Shown: piece after piece, positions 33,773 to 42,802 of the stretch | Position numbering within the stretch: the first letter of the stretch is position 1 | Layout of the letters: the number at the start of each line of letters is the position of its first letter | Assembly (NCBI RefSeq): GCF_024684275.1 | Contig: NZ_JAIKXF010000055.1 | Location: 62,001 to 126,000, forward strand | Direction of reading: 5' to 3' | DNA from: Ruminococcus sp. | GTDB lineage: Bacteria; Bacillota_A; Clostridia; Oscillospirales; Ruminococcaceae | DNA length: 64,000 bases | Position numbers and translations under genes: made by a program | Notes under the pieces: generated by a model | Told to the model about the DNA's origin: nothing | Databases searched by the model: none | Seen by the model: only the letters and a program-made list of their open reading frames with translations

Positions 33773-34729
33773 TTAATAGAATGTAGCCACAGGCTGCTCG
33801 GGAGCCTCTGCCTTTCCGATACTTCTAACGAGAAGCACAGGACCTTTTCCTCGATAGAGCTTATGCTTCTGTACGCTTATCTTGCCCGAAACAGTAACCC
33901 ACTCCTTGTTTGCAGGCTCTGCACCGTCCTCATACTGCGCTACGAGCCAGCAGTACTGAATATCTTCCACACAGCAGGTCATGATATGACGTCCCACAGC
34001 GAATGTATTCACAGGGAACTTTTCATTCTTAGCAGTAAGTGCCTTGAAGGTCATGGTCTTGCCGTCGTATTTCATGGGTTCTTCCATAATATCTCTGTAC
34101 CAGAGAGCAAAATCCTTGTCTTCGAGAGTTATTTCATCAGCTTCCACATCAAATGGCAGCGGATCCTCAATATCATCGTAAGCTACCTGACCGTCTGTAT
34201 ACTCATAAACGATCTCGGCACGTCTGCTTACACCTCTGACGATCTTGTGAAACTCATTTGGATCATAGCTCTTGTCAAAGCGGTTGAAAACCACCATTTC
34301 CGTGGCATTGAACTTATCAACCACAAGGCTTCGCATATTTGCATTATAGTTATTGAATGTAGAAGCATCAACGAAGCACATTACCTGAGCGATAGTAGTC
34401 TCATCAGGCATAGCCGCATAGAAGTCATTCATAAGCCACATACCGTTGTATTCAACAACAACGCGCTCAGCGCCGCTATCTTTGAGCAGCTTTGTGAAGT
34501 TCTCCATAGTAAACTCAGATTTATCGTCGATAACATGAGTAATGACATTTTTCTTTGGCATACGTGAGATGTCGTACTCCTCAACGCCCTCCTCACAAAT
34601 AAGGAGAAGTGTCTTTTCTCCCTTATTGAAGCGCTTATCCTCCAGAGTTTCCTGTATGAACTTAGTCTTTCCCGACTCTAAAAAGCCGAGAAACAGGTAA
34701 ATCGGTATCAAATCATTCTGATCAGGCAC
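33773..34729 (-). CDS. CobW-like GTPase fused to a YcgQ/TIGR03943-like domain
   Basis: Protein of 318 residues with a GTG start after AAAGGAG. The P-loop GTPase part (1 to ~185) has LFLGFLESGKTKF, a switch region with VVVEYNGMW, and NRFD as base-recognition motif. It lacks the CXCC metal site of the usual COG0523 members. The C-terminal ~110 residues carry FAVGRHIMTCCVEDIQYC, strongly recalling the C-terminal domain of YcgQ/TIGR03943 proteins that pair with YcgR-type permeases. No permease gene is nearby. It is co-transcribed with the His-rich GTPase (18-nt gap), so a joint role in metal handling is likely. Confidence 0.75.
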   Translation of the reverse strand: MPDQNDLIPIYLFLGFLESGKTKFIQETLEDKRFNKGEKTLLLICEEGVEEYDISRMPKKNVITHVIDDKSEFTMENFTKLLKDSGAERVVVEYNGMWLMNDFYAAMPDETTIAQVMCFVDASTFNNYNANMRSLVVDKFNATEMVVFNRFDKSYDPNEFHKIVRGVSRRAEIVYEYTDGQVAYDDIEDPLPFDVEADEITLEDKDFALWYRDIMEEPMKYDGKTMTFKALTAKNEKFPVNTFAVGRHIMTCCVEDIQYCWLVAQYEDGAEPANKEWVTVSGKISVQKHKLYRGKGPVLLVRSIGKAEAPEQPVATFY

Positions 34730-34747
34730 GTTAAATGCTCCTTTCTA

Positions 34748-35929
34748 TCAAGCCTTGAAAAGCTCGGCAATAGCTTCTTCGTTTATTTTTGAGCCGATAA
34801 CGCAAAGCCTGCCGATAGTGCTTGCACTGCCTGTGCGTACATCAGGAACGTCGGGAACATAGTCATAGTGTATCCACTGACCGTCAGTTCCTGCAACGAT
34901 ACCCTTTGCACGGAGTATCATACCGTATTTTTCTTCATTTCCCAATGCTTCAAGGGCAGACTGTATCTCGTCCATAGTATAAGCTCTTGTAGTTTCTCTG
35001 CCCCAGCTTGTGAACACCTCGTCAGCATGGTGGTGATGATGTTCATGATCGTGGTCATGGTCATGACAGCCGCAGGTGCAGTCAGGACCGTGATCATGGT
35101 GATGCTCATGTTCATCGTGATCATGGTCATGATGATGCTCATGCTCATCGTGATCGTGGTCATGGTCATGATGATGCTCATGCTCGTCGTGATCGTGATC
35201 ATGATGATGCTCGTGTTCATCGTGATCATGGTCATGATGATGCTCATGCTCGTCGTGATCGTAGTCATGATGATGGTGCTCATGATCGTGATGTGCAGCC
35301 TCCTCAAGAAGCTCTTTAAGCTCGTCATCAAGGGTATTCTTCTGAGTCATAGCATCAACAAGCTGCTTGCCTGTAAGCTCGCTCCACTCTGTGGTAACGA
35401 TAGGAGCAGCAGGATTCTTTTCTCTGAGGCTCTTTACGCACTCGTCAAGCTTCTCCTGTGAAAGTCCGCTTGTGTGGCTGAGGATAAGGCAGCTTGCATA
35501 GGTTATCTGATTGTCAAAGAACTCGCCGAAGTTCTTCATATACATCTTGTACTTCTTAGCGTCAACAACTGTAGTGAAGCCGTCCAGCTCTACATCATGA
35601 GCATTGATGTTCTGAACAGCGCGGATAACATCGCTGAGCTTGCCGACACCGGAGGGCTCGATAAGGATACGGTCAGGAGCATAGTCAGCCAGCACCTTCT
35701 CAAGAGCCTTGCCGAAGTCACCGACAAGACTGCAGCAGATACAGCCTGAGTTCATTTCGGTTATCTCGACACCTGCGTCCTGTAAAAAGCCGCCGTCGAT
35801 ACCTATCTGACCGAACTCATTTTCGATAAGGACCAGCTTTTCGCCTTTATATCCCTCCTGAATGAGCTTCTTTATAAGAGTGGTCTTTCCTGCGCCGAGG
35901 AATCCCGAGAAAATAGTTATTTTTGTCAT
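34748..35929 (-). CDS. COG0523 (CobW/ZigA-type) metal GTPase with long His-rich repeat
   Basis: Protein of 393 residues; ATG 35929 is used since the earlier TTG lies against the promoter. Walker A is FSGFLGAGKTTL. The metal site is GCICCSL (CXCC). The middle carries an exceptional His/Asp/Glu tract (~residues 211-302) of at least five 11-residue units DHDEHEHHHDH. The CobW C-terminal domain (~305-393) starts FTSWGRET. Such proteins deliver or manage Zn, Ni or Co. The tract could store many metal ions. The downstream GTPase is probably co-expressed from the promoter at 35965. Confidence 0.9.
   Translation of the reverse strand: MTKITIFSGFLGAGKTTLIKKLIQEGYKGEKLVLIENEFGQIGIDGGFLQDAGVEITEMNSGCICCSLVGDFGKALEKVLADYAPDRILIEPSGVGKLSDVIRAVQNINAHDVELDGFTTVVDAKKYKMYMKNFGEFFDNQITYASCLILSHTSGLSQEKLDECVKSLREKNPAAPIVTTEWSELTGKQLVDAMTQKNTLDDELKELLEEAAHHDHEHHHHDYDHDEHEHHHDHDHDEHEHHHDHDHDEHEHHHDHDHDHDEHEHHHDHDHDEHEHHHDHGPDCTCGCHDHDHDHEHHHHHADEVFTSWGRETTRAYTMDEIQSALEALGNEEKYGMILRAKGIVAGTDGQWIHYDYVPDVPDVRTGSASTIGRLCVIGSKINEEAIAELFKA
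35025..35300 (-). repeat. 33-bp tandem repeat encoding the His-rich tract
   Basis: About five to six near-identical units of GATCATGACCACGAT type. Synonymous differences between units are few, pointing to recent expansion; one unit has an extra HD dipeptide. The unit number is likely variable between strains. Confidence 0.85.
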
Positions 35930-35964
35930 ACAAACACTTCTTTCTATAAAATCGTTCAAATTAT

Positions 35965-35993
35965 ATTATATCACGTTGACAAAAATAAATCAA
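35965..35993 (-). promoter_or_regulatory. Promoter of the metal GTPase operon
   Basis: On the minus strand TTGATT, 17 nt, TATAAT. No clear Zur-like palindrome is seen. 35994-36130 holds nothing recognisable. Confidence 0.65.
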
Positions 35994-36130
35994 GTCCCTT
36001 ACAGACGCGAAAACGGCTGCGCAGGTGAGTCCCCTCAGGCAGAAAGCAGGCTGTATTTACGAGCCTGATGTTTCAGGTCGATAACCATATTTTTCCGCTA
36101 AGAAGAGGCAGCTTTACGCAGCCCTTTGAA

Positions 36131-37174
36131 TTATCCATTGCATTTTGTGAAAAATCCGTCGATAATGTCTATAAGCTCCTGATTGAAGCCGTTATACAGC
36201 TCCTTATCAATTGAAGCAAAGTACTCCTCCATTTCGTCAGCGGGGATATTCTCGCCGTACTTTTCTTTAAGAGCGTCATACTTTGGAGTAAGCACTTTCT
36301 CTTTGTATTCTTTGTACTCAGGAGTATAAAAATAGGTATTATGACCGTTTCTGCCCGCCTCTGAGAAAACCTTGTACTCCACATTCTGAGCGGTTATCTC
36401 GTCCTTGTGAGCGATTATTGCTGAATTTTCAAAGTCGATAGTCTCGTCGTTATTGCCGTGGATTATAAGCACAGGTATATCAGACCTGTTTATGCCGTCA
36501 ACGGCAGACCATGAAGAATCCTTGCCGAATGTCATCTTGTTGTACGTCCAGATAAATGGATAAAGCAGGAACGAAGGCTTTCCGAACATACTGTCACAGG
36601 ATTCCGCAAGCTGCTCATATGGAGTATTATAGCCCGACATTGTTACACAGCCCTTTATATCATGGTCGAAGTTCAGAACTGCCGCCGCTGCATAGCCGCC
36701 CCAGCTGTGTCCCAGAACATAGGTATCAAGGCTGCCAAGCTGCGGATCGCTCTCCATAAAATCAAGAGCCTTGTCAAGGTCAAGAACGGACTGTGCCAGC
36801 CCCTTTGAGCCTTCTCCCTCACTTGTACCGCTTCCTGTGGCGTCATAGGCGAACACACACCAACCGCAGTCCACAAGATCGGTTATAAGTTTGAGATAGT
36901 ACTCATGACCGCCGCCTATGCCATGAGCGAATACGATCACTCCTCTGTCATTGCCGCTGCCGTAGATATAGCCTTTCAGGGTATTTTCCCCCGATGTAAA
37001 GCTTACGTCCTGCCGCGGATAGTCATTTTCATAGTGGTCATAGAAGTATGTAGCTGCAAATCGTCTTTCGGGATAATCGCCGCGTCCGAAATTCTTGTTC
37101 ATCTCCACACAGGTTATGATATATCCTACAACGATAGAAATAATGATAAACAGCGCGATCACTATAAGAACCAC
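36131..37174 (-). CDS. Membrane-anchored alpha/beta hydrolase
   Basis: Protein of 347 residues or slightly more. A membrane anchor lies at ~1-20 of this frame. The hydrolase core has oxyanion loop FAHGIGGGHEYY, nucleophile elbow GHSWGGY, the acid in HGNNDETIDF, and His near GRNGHNTYF. It probably acts on esters or peptides outside the membrane. The GTG start lacks a ribosome site. A good site (AGGGGAGAAGG) precedes ATG 37207, which is in another frame; removing one A from the five-A run at 37197-37201 would join it to give M-G-K-T-K-P-K-S-K-K-R before the anchor. Either a real frameshift or a sequencing error is possible. Confidence 0.8.
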   Translation of the reverse strand: MVLIVIALFIIISIVVGYIITCVEMNKNFGRGDYPERRFAATYFYDHYENDYPRQDVSFTSGENTLKGYIYGSGNDRGVIVFAHGIGGGHEYYLKLITDLVDCGWCVFAYDATGSGTSEGEGSKGLAQSVLDLDKALDFMESDPQLGSLDTYVLGHSWGGYAAAAVLNFDHDIKGCVTMSGYNTPYEQLAESCDSMFGKPSFLLYPFIWTYNKMTFGKDSSWSAVDGINRSDIPVLIIHGNNDETIDFENSAIIAHKDEITAQNVEYKVFSEAGRNGHNTYFYTPEYKEYKEKVLTPKYDALKEKYGENIPADEMEEYFASIDKELYNGFNQELIDIIDGFFTKCNG

Positions 37175-37230
37175 GCGCTTTTTGCTCTTGGGCTTGGTTT
37201 TTCCCCATATCCTTCTCCCCTTACAAATAC

Positions 37231-37263
37231 TAAAGCGGCTGCCGCAACCGCGGCAGCCGCTTT
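37231..37263 (-). terminator. Hairpin after the EF-G-like gene
   Basis: 14-bp perfect stem AAAGCGGCTGCCGC/GCGGCAGCCGCTTT with a 4-5 nt loop, 8 nt beyond the stop. Confidence 0.8.
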
Positions 37264-37270
37264 ATATTAC

Positions 37271-39352
37271 TTATTCAACATTTCCAACAGCTGAGATGAC
37301 CTCAGTAAGCAGATTTGCAGGGAGCTGCTCATATCTTACGAAATCAAAGGTAAAGCTTCCCATGCCTCTTGTGGTCTGACGGAGATACATTGCGAAGTCG
37401 TGCATCTCACGCATAGGTACCTCTGCAAGTATCTGAGTGATACCGTTTCCAACAGGCTCCATACCGAGAACTCTGCCTCTGCGCTTGTTGAGCTCGCCCA
37501 TAATATCACCTGTATTTTCATCGGGAGCAATTACTTTAAGCTCGCCGATAGGCTCAAGCATAACAGGATCAGCCTGTCTGAGGCCTTCCTTGTATGCGAT
37601 AGAAGCGGCAGTCTTGAATGCCATTTCCGATGAGTCTACAGGGTGATAGGAACCGTCCACAAGTATAGCCTTCAGTCCGACTACAGGGCAGCCTGCCAGA
37701 ACGCCCTTCTTGACGCTCTCCTCAAGTCCCTTCTGAACTGCCGGGAAGTAATTCTTCGGAACAGCGCCTCCGAATATCTTCTCCTCAAATACGAGAGTAT
37801 CGCTTACGCAGGGCTCGAACTCAATCCATACATCACCGAACTGTCCGTGACCGCCTGACTGCTTCTTGTGACGTCCCTGAACCTTAACCTTCTTACGGAT
37901 AGTCTCCTTGTAAGCGATCTTAGGAACTGTCAGGTTCACCTCAACGCCGAACTTCGTCTTGAGCTTTGCAGCTGCAACTTCGATATGCTGCTCACCGAGA
38001 CCGCTGAGTATCTGTTCCTTAGTTGTCTCGTCCTGCTCATATGTGAGAGTAGGATCCTCCTCGATAAGACGCTGCATACTTGCAGATATTTTAGCCTCAT
38101 CGCCCTGTGCCTTAGCCTTTACAGCCATTGAGTAGCATGGTCTCGGGAATTCCATTTTACCGAACTCCAGAACTCTTGAAGCATCCGAGAGAGTATCACC
38201 TGTATTAGCGGAAATTTTGGAAGCAACAACAATATCGCCTGCCATAGCAGCAGATACCTCGGTCTGCTTCTTGCCGCAGAGCGAATAGAGCTTGCCTATC
38301 TTTTCAGCTGTGCCTGTAGTAGAGTTGATAACGTCACTGTTAGCAGAAAGCTTGCCTGACATAACTCTTATAAATGACATCTTGCCTACGAAAGGATCGG
38401 CAACTGTCTTGAAAACGAAAGCTGAAAGCGGATCACCCACCTCGCACTTTACCTCTGTAACGTCCTGTGTGGTAGTATAAGCCTCAGCTGCGAATACCTC
38501 ATTAGGTGACGGGAGAAGCAGCTCTATCTCCTTGAGAAGCATATCAATACCGCCAAGATCAGCAGCAGATGTGCACACCACAGGAGTAATGATACCTCTG
38601 TTCATACCGTCGTGTATACCGTCGATGAGCTCCTTCTGAGTGAAAGCCTCACCCTCGAAGAACTTCTCCATAAGCTCCTCAGAGGTCTCTGCAACAGCCT
38701 CTGAAACAGCAGCAACGAGACCGTCGATACGGTATTCAAACTTCTCTGAAATCTCAGCTGTAGGCATCTCTGTCTCAACAGGATTGCCCTTTGCGTCATA
38801 TTTATAGCACTTCATCTCAATGAGATTTACGTACTCAACTATCTGACCGTTGCTTACAACAGGAACGACTACAGGGCATACTGTAGGACCGAAAACTGTC
38901 TTGAGCTCAGTAAGCACATTGAAGAAATTAGCGTCCTTATCGTCTATCTTTGTGACAACGAACATCTTTGACTTGCCCTGCTTTACAGCTTCCTCATAAG
39001 CCTTTTTTGCACCTACCTTAACACCCGACTTGGCAGAAACGGTTATCATAACGGTATCAGAAGCTCTGATACCCTCTATCATTTCAGCGGCAAAGTCAAA
39101 CAGACCGGGTGTGTCAAGCAGATTAACTTTAAGATCGTTATATTCAAAGGAAGCAAGAGAAGTACCGATAGAAATCTGTCTCTTGATCTCTTCAGGATCG
39201 TAATCGCAAACTGTTGTGCCGTCAGCAGTCTTTCCAAGACGGTCGGAAGCTCCGGCCTTATAGAGTATTGCTTCTGCAAGAGAAGTTTTTCCCGAACCGT
39301 TATGGCCTGCAAATGCTATGTTTTTCACCTTGTTTACATCATATTCTTTCAT
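37271..39352 (-). CDS. Elongation factor G-like GTPase (EF-G paralogue)
   Basis: Translational GTPase of 693 residues. G1 is GHNGSGKTSL, G3 is LLDTPGLFDF, and G4 is TKIDD in place of the canonical NKMD. EF-G domains II-V follow; the domain IV loop region reads GRHKKQSGGHGQFGDVW. The C-terminus has GELNKRRGRVLGMEP. The altered G1 (GHNGSGKT rather than GHIDAGKT) and G4 mark the EF-G-like subgroup of Firmicutes, whose role is not settled; ribosome recycling or stress roles are possible. It is monocistronic, with a sigma-A promoter at 39408-39436. Confidence 0.9.
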   Translation of the reverse strand: MKEYDVNKVKNIAFAGHNGSGKTSLAEAILYKAGASDRLGKTADGTTVCDYDPEEIKRQISIGTSLASFEYNDLKVNLLDTPGLFDFAAEMIEGIRASDTVMITVSAKSGVKVGAKKAYEEAVKQGKSKMFVVTKIDDKDANFFNVLTELKTVFGPTVCPVVVPVVSNGQIVEYVNLIEMKCYKYDAKGNPVETEMPTAEISEKFEYRIDGLVAAVSEAVAETSEELMEKFFEGEAFTQKELIDGIHDGMNRGIITPVVCTSAADLGGIDMLLKEIELLLPSPNEVFAAEAYTTTQDVTEVKCEVGDPLSAFVFKTVADPFVGKMSFIRVMSGKLSANSDVINSTTGTAEKIGKLYSLCGKKQTEVSAAMAGDIVVASKISANTGDTLSDASRVLEFGKMEFPRPCYSMAVKAKAQGDEAKISASMQRLIEEDPTLTYEQDETTKEQILSGLGEQHIEVAAAKLKTKFGVEVNLTVPKIAYKETIRKKVKVQGRHKKQSGGHGQFGDVWIEFEPCVSDTLVFEEKIFGGAVPKNYFPAVQKGLEESVKKGVLAGCPVVGLKAILVDGSYHPVDSSEMAFKTAASIAYKEGLRQADPVMLEPIGELKVIAPDENTGDIMGELNKRRGRVLGMEPVGNGITQILAEVPMREMHDFAMYLRQTTRGMGSFTFDFVRYEQLPANLLTEVISAVGNVE

Positions 39353-39407
39353 GACAAAGTATCTCCTCTTAAATGGTTTATCCGTCTGATATTCACGGCA
39401 TACAAAT

Positions 39408-39436
39408 ATTATAATTCATTAATAAAAAAATTGCAA
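39408..39436 (-). promoter_or_regulatory. Promoter of the EF-G-like gene
   Basis: On the minus strand TTGCAA, 17 nt, TATAAT, about 55 nt before the start. Confidence 0.7.
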
Positions 39437-39460
39437 TACTAACATAAAATTTTCTACATT

Positions 39461-41005
39461 TTATAATATGCGTTCAATACTTTGTTGTGCATTTTTTACA
39501 AAAAGCCCTTCTCCGCATTTACTAAATAGCTTAACTTTCCCCAATGCGCAGAAAACCGTGAAATATACCGCTGCCCAGATGATCCCGAAAAACAGCATAA
39601 TACCGGGCTTTTCGAGATCAAGCCCTAAAAGGCTCACCGCTGCTTCCGCAGCCCACATCGTTACAAATGCCAGTATTACGGGAAGTATCAATGTTCCACA
39701 AAGTGCCCGCCGAGCCTTTGCTGCTTTCGTTACCTTTACGAAACGCATACAGTTGCCGAAGATATTGCTTGCATAATAAGACACCACTATGCCGTAAAAG
39801 CCGATTTTCGGCACAAGAATGAGGACGGCGGCTATCCTTATGACATATTCCGCAAGATAATTCATAGAAGAAAAGCTTTGAAGCCCCAGTCCTTTTACTA
39901 TGGCTTCGAGAACGATTTCCATATAGATAAACGGCACCACAGGAGCTATTATTGTTATCATTGTCCCTGCCAGCTCTCCCCCTCCGAGAAGCTCCCCTAT
40001 CTGTCGCCCGAACCGCATGAGTACAGCCGCTGCAAATACCGAAAACACCAGCGTCCAGAACTTGATACGCTCTGTAAGACTTTTTATGCGCTGTCTGTTT
40101 TTTGCAGCCTTTGCACGGGCAGCCTCGCTGACTATTATTCCCGACATTGAACATAATACTACCGACGGAAAAAACAGCGTAGGTATGACTATCGCCTCAA
40201 AAACTCCGAATTTTCCAAGCGCAGCTCCTGCTGTGTCCCCATACTGCCGTAGACATACAGGTATCAGCGCATCATTTGTACTGCTGAGAACAGCCGTCAG
40301 AACACTACCGCCCATTATAGGAAATGAAAATGAAGCGTACTGCCGAAAGCTGATAGAGCAGCACCCGTTTCTCTTTTCCCTGCACTTGAGATATGAAGCG
40401 GCAAGAAACAGCAAAGAGACCGTATTTCCGGCTATTATGCCCCATATCATTATACCGCACACCATATCCTCTGTGCAGCTTCCAACAGCATAGGTCGCAG
40501 AAACAATGACCGTACACCTCGTAATAAATTCTGCAATATCACCAGCTGCAGTGACTGCCACCCTGCGAGCGGCATTAAAATAACCCTTCAAACAGGCTGC
40601 TACTGCACCCGTAACAAGTGCAAGGGGCATAAGACGCAGGGCTGCGGTCATGTGAGCACCGCTGAAGAAACGACGGCTTATAGGTTCAGCAAGTAATATG
40701 ACCACCGCCGATACAGCGGCGCTCAGCATCAGACAGAGTCTTACGCCATAGCTTAGTATTCGGGCAGGATCACCGCACTTTTTGCCGAATTCCTCTGAAA
40801 TAAGACGGCTTGTGCAGAGAAAGGCATTGCCGTTTGAAAGTATCCCTGCAAGTCCCAGAAAAGAGCCCATAAGGCTAAGTATGCCTATAGCTGAAGTTCC
40901 AAGCTGTTTATTTATGAACACATTGAGCAGCAGTGCTGCGGAGTCGAGAAACAGCTGCATTACGGTTAGCAGCAGTGTATCGCGGACTACCTTACTTTTT
41001 ATCAT
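39461..41005 (-). CDS. SpoVB/MurJ-like polysaccharide flippase
   Basis: Integral membrane protein of 514 residues with about 14 spans (MOP superfamily). The N-terminal pattern KVVRDTLLLTVMQLFLDSAALLLNVFINKQLGTSAIGI and later FPIMGGSVLTAVLSSTNDALIPV, GSAALGKFGVFEA-like and NYLAEYVIRIAAVLILVPKIG stretches recall SpoVB and related lipid-linked oligosaccharide exporters. It likely flips a cell-envelope or spore-coat precursor. It stands alone; neighbours do not narrow the substrate. Confidence 0.8.
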   Translation of the reverse strand: MIKSKVVRDTLLLTVMQLFLDSAALLLNVFINKQLGTSAIGILSLMGSFLGLAGILSNGNAFLCTSRLISEEFGKKCGDPARILSYGVRLCLMLSAAVSAVVILLAEPISRRFFSGAHMTAALRLMPLALVTGAVAACLKGYFNAARRVAVTAAGDIAEFITRCTVIVSATYAVGSCTEDMVCGIMIWGIIAGNTVSLLFLAASYLKCREKRNGCCSISFRQYASFSFPIMGGSVLTAVLSSTNDALIPVCLRQYGDTAGAALGKFGVFEAIVIPTLFFPSVVLCSMSGIIVSEAARAKAAKNRQRIKSLTERIKFWTLVFSVFAAAVLMRFGRQIGELLGGGELAGTMITIIAPVVPFIYMEIVLEAIVKGLGLQSFSSMNYLAEYVIRIAAVLILVPKIGFYGIVVSYYASNIFGNCMRFVKVTKAAKARRALCGTLILPVILAFVTMWAAEAAVSLLGLDLEKPGIMLFFGIIWAAVYFTVFCALGKVKLFSKCGEGLFVKNAQQSIERIL

Positions 41006-41054
41006 CGCAGTTCCTCCGTTTTTTCTACATTTTATGGGATAAAAGCTGCGAAAA

Positions 41055-41085
41055 TGACAAAACGGACAGCAAAAAGCTGCCCGTT
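41055..41085 (-). terminator. Probable terminator after the XRE regulator
   Basis: 10-bp stem AACGGACAGC/GCTGCCCGTT (one mismatch), followed on the minus strand by TTGTCATTTT; about 120 nt past the stop at 41206. Confidence 0.5.
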
Positions 41086-41205
41086 AAAAATCTACAAATA
41101 TATGTATCATGATTTGTTCAGGTATACAAAGTTCAAAAAAAGTTTTCTGAAATTAAACGTATTTGCATTGAAAAAAGTGCATTTTCGGCGTATATATGAA
41201 AGGCT

Positions 41206-41964
41206 TTATCTCTTTTTATAGAGAAGTAGCTCAGGCTCCGTGCCGTCCTTTTCATATGCAGCCGCCATAAGGAAGTTCTCATTTGCAAGCACACCGAAGC
41301 ATCTGCCGTTCTCACCTTCAAGCTGAGTACCGAGGTATGTAGCATTGTCGTCCAGAAGCTTCACAGCACAGCCGCTCGGCATAGGATAGGCAAGATTGAC
41401 ATAGCTGCCAACCAGCGCATTGAGCTTTTCCACCTTTGGCATACCATTGATATTCAAAGCGTTGAACTCGTCAATGAGCTGCTTTTTGAAGCTCTCGAAT
41501 TTACCGCCGTCCTCAAGCTCCCTGTGATTTTTCCAGTAGTCAAGCTGAGGCAGTCTCTCCTTCATATAAGCACGTGCCTGATCCTCGGTGAAGCCCTCGC
41601 CTGCCATATGCTTTACGCATACGTCAATGAGGTCATCCATATTATGATAGGTGTACTGACCGCCTGCATAGCACCATTTGCAGTAGTCATCATTGAACGA
41701 GCCATCACTTTCCCTGCTTATGGAAGCGTCTTCAAGAGGCATACCACAGCACTGGCAGTACAGCTCTCGCGGCGAGCCTAAAATTGTATTTATTGACACT
41801 CCGAAAATCCCCGACAGCAGCTTCAAGGTCTCTGTATTGGGCACAGTTTCGCCTGTTTCCCAGCGTGACACAGCCTGACGTGTAACAAAGACCTTTTCGG
41901 CAAGCTCCTCCTGTGACAATCCGTGTTTGTTTCTGAGTTCAAGAATAATATTTTTAGTTTCCAT
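41206..41964 (-). CDS. XRE-family regulator with zinc-ribbon domain
   Basis: Protein of 252 residues. The N-terminal helix-turn-helix (~5-60) reads LSQEELAEKVFVTRQAVSRW. The zinc-ribbon domain (~70-150) has CQCCGMPL and DDYCKWCYAGGQY, a Cys4 family often found with FEFTEDQARAYM-like sequence, and GFTEDQARAYMKERLP is present here. The C-terminal ~75 residues resemble a small effector domain (GSYVNLAYPMPSGCAVKLLDD). It probably senses an intracellular cue and binds DNA; targets are not evident. Confidence 0.85.
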   Translation of the reverse strand: METKNIILELRNKHGLSQEELAEKVFVTRQAVSRWETGETVPNTETLKLLSGIFGVSINTILGSPRELYCQCCGMPLEDASISRESDGSFNDDYCKWCYAGGQYTYHNMDDLIDVCVKHMAGEGFTEDQARAYMKERLPQLDYWKNHRELEDGGKFESFKKQLIDEFNALNINGMPKVEKLNALVGSYVNLAYPMPSGCAVKLLDDNATYLGTQLEGENGRCFGVLANENFLMAAAYEKDGTEPELLLYKKR

Positions 41965-42030
41965 ATGATCACCTCTGAGGATATTATACCACAGCCTGTA
42001 AAAAAAGCAAGCAACTGTCTGTTGCTAAAC

Positions 42031-42053
42031 AGAAAGGCGCACAATGTGCGCCT
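42031..42053 (-). terminator. Terminator of the murT-gatD operon
   Basis: 9-bp perfect stem AGGCGCACA/TGTGCGCCT with a 1-nt loop, then TTTCTGTTT on the minus strand, 6 nt past the gatD stop. Confidence 0.8.
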
Positions 42054-42058
42054 ATAAA

Positions 42059-42802
42059 CTACTTTTTAAGAAGCCTGTCCAGCATTACCTGACGGCATTC
42101 CTTTTCAAGGGTATCATCAAACTTTTCAAGAGCGATATGCTCACTCTCTCCCCTGTTGATGCAGTACTCTATCATATAGTCCGAAATCTCCGGATTTTTT
42201 GACAGGCATGGACCGTGCAGATAAGTGGCAATGACATTCTTCTCGCAATAGCCCTCAGACTCACTTTTTGAGCAGTTTCCGTTACCGAAAAGCACCTTTC
42301 CAAAGGGTGATTTTACTCCCTGAGTCTGACCGCCGTGATTCTCAAAGCCCACGACCTTAACAGGCTTCCCCGTGAGCTCAGTCTCGACAACGATATTGCC
42401 GATACAGCGCTTTCTGCGGCTGTTAGGCGCAACTGTGAAATAGTCGAACAATCCAAGTCCCTTGATGTCGTTTCCGTCAGCATCGCGGTAGTACTTGCCC
42501 ATGAGCTGATAGCCTCCGCATATAAGAAACAGGAACGTTCCGCTCTTATAGGCTTTGACTATGCCGTCCCTGCATTTCAGCAGGTCGGCAGAAATATGCT
42601 GCTGCTCAAGGTCAGCTCCGCCGCCGATGTAGATAAGGTCATAGGAGCTGAAATCAGGCATTTCCGAATCAATGGAATACTTGTCTATATGACAGTCTAT
42701 GCCGCGCTTCTTACAGCGGAATGAAAGCACCTCCATATTGCCGCTGTCGCCGTAGAGGTCAAGCATATCGGCGTACATATGAAGTATTTTTACAGTTTTC
42801 AT
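42059..42802 (-). CDS. gatD: Lipid II isoglutaminyl synthase, glutaminase subunit GatD
   Basis: CobB/CobQ-like glutamine amidotransferase of 247 residues. The nucleophile Cys is in FLFLICGGYQLMG, the catalytic His in TYLHGPCLSKNPE. GatD releases ammonia that MurT uses to amidate the D-Glu of lipid II to D-isoGln. It overlaps murT by ATGA, the usual murT-gatD order. Confidence 0.93.
   Translation of the reverse strand: MKTVKILHMYADMLDLYGDSGNMEVLSFRCKKRGIDCHIDKYSIDSEMPDFSSYDLIYIGGGADLEQQHISADLLKCRDGIVKAYKSGTFLFLICGGYQLMGKYYRDADGNDIKGLGLFDYFTVAPNSRRKRCIGNIVVETELTGKPVKVVGFENHGGQTQGVKSPFGKVLFGNGNCSKSESEGYCEKNVIATYLHGPCLSKNPEISDYMIEYCINRGESEHIALEKFDDTLEKECRQVMLDRLLKK

Noticed and set aside
35030..35331. 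Met/Ile/Thr-rich ORFs opposite or in other frames of the His-rich tract
   Set aside because: They are frame shadows of the 33-bp repeat.
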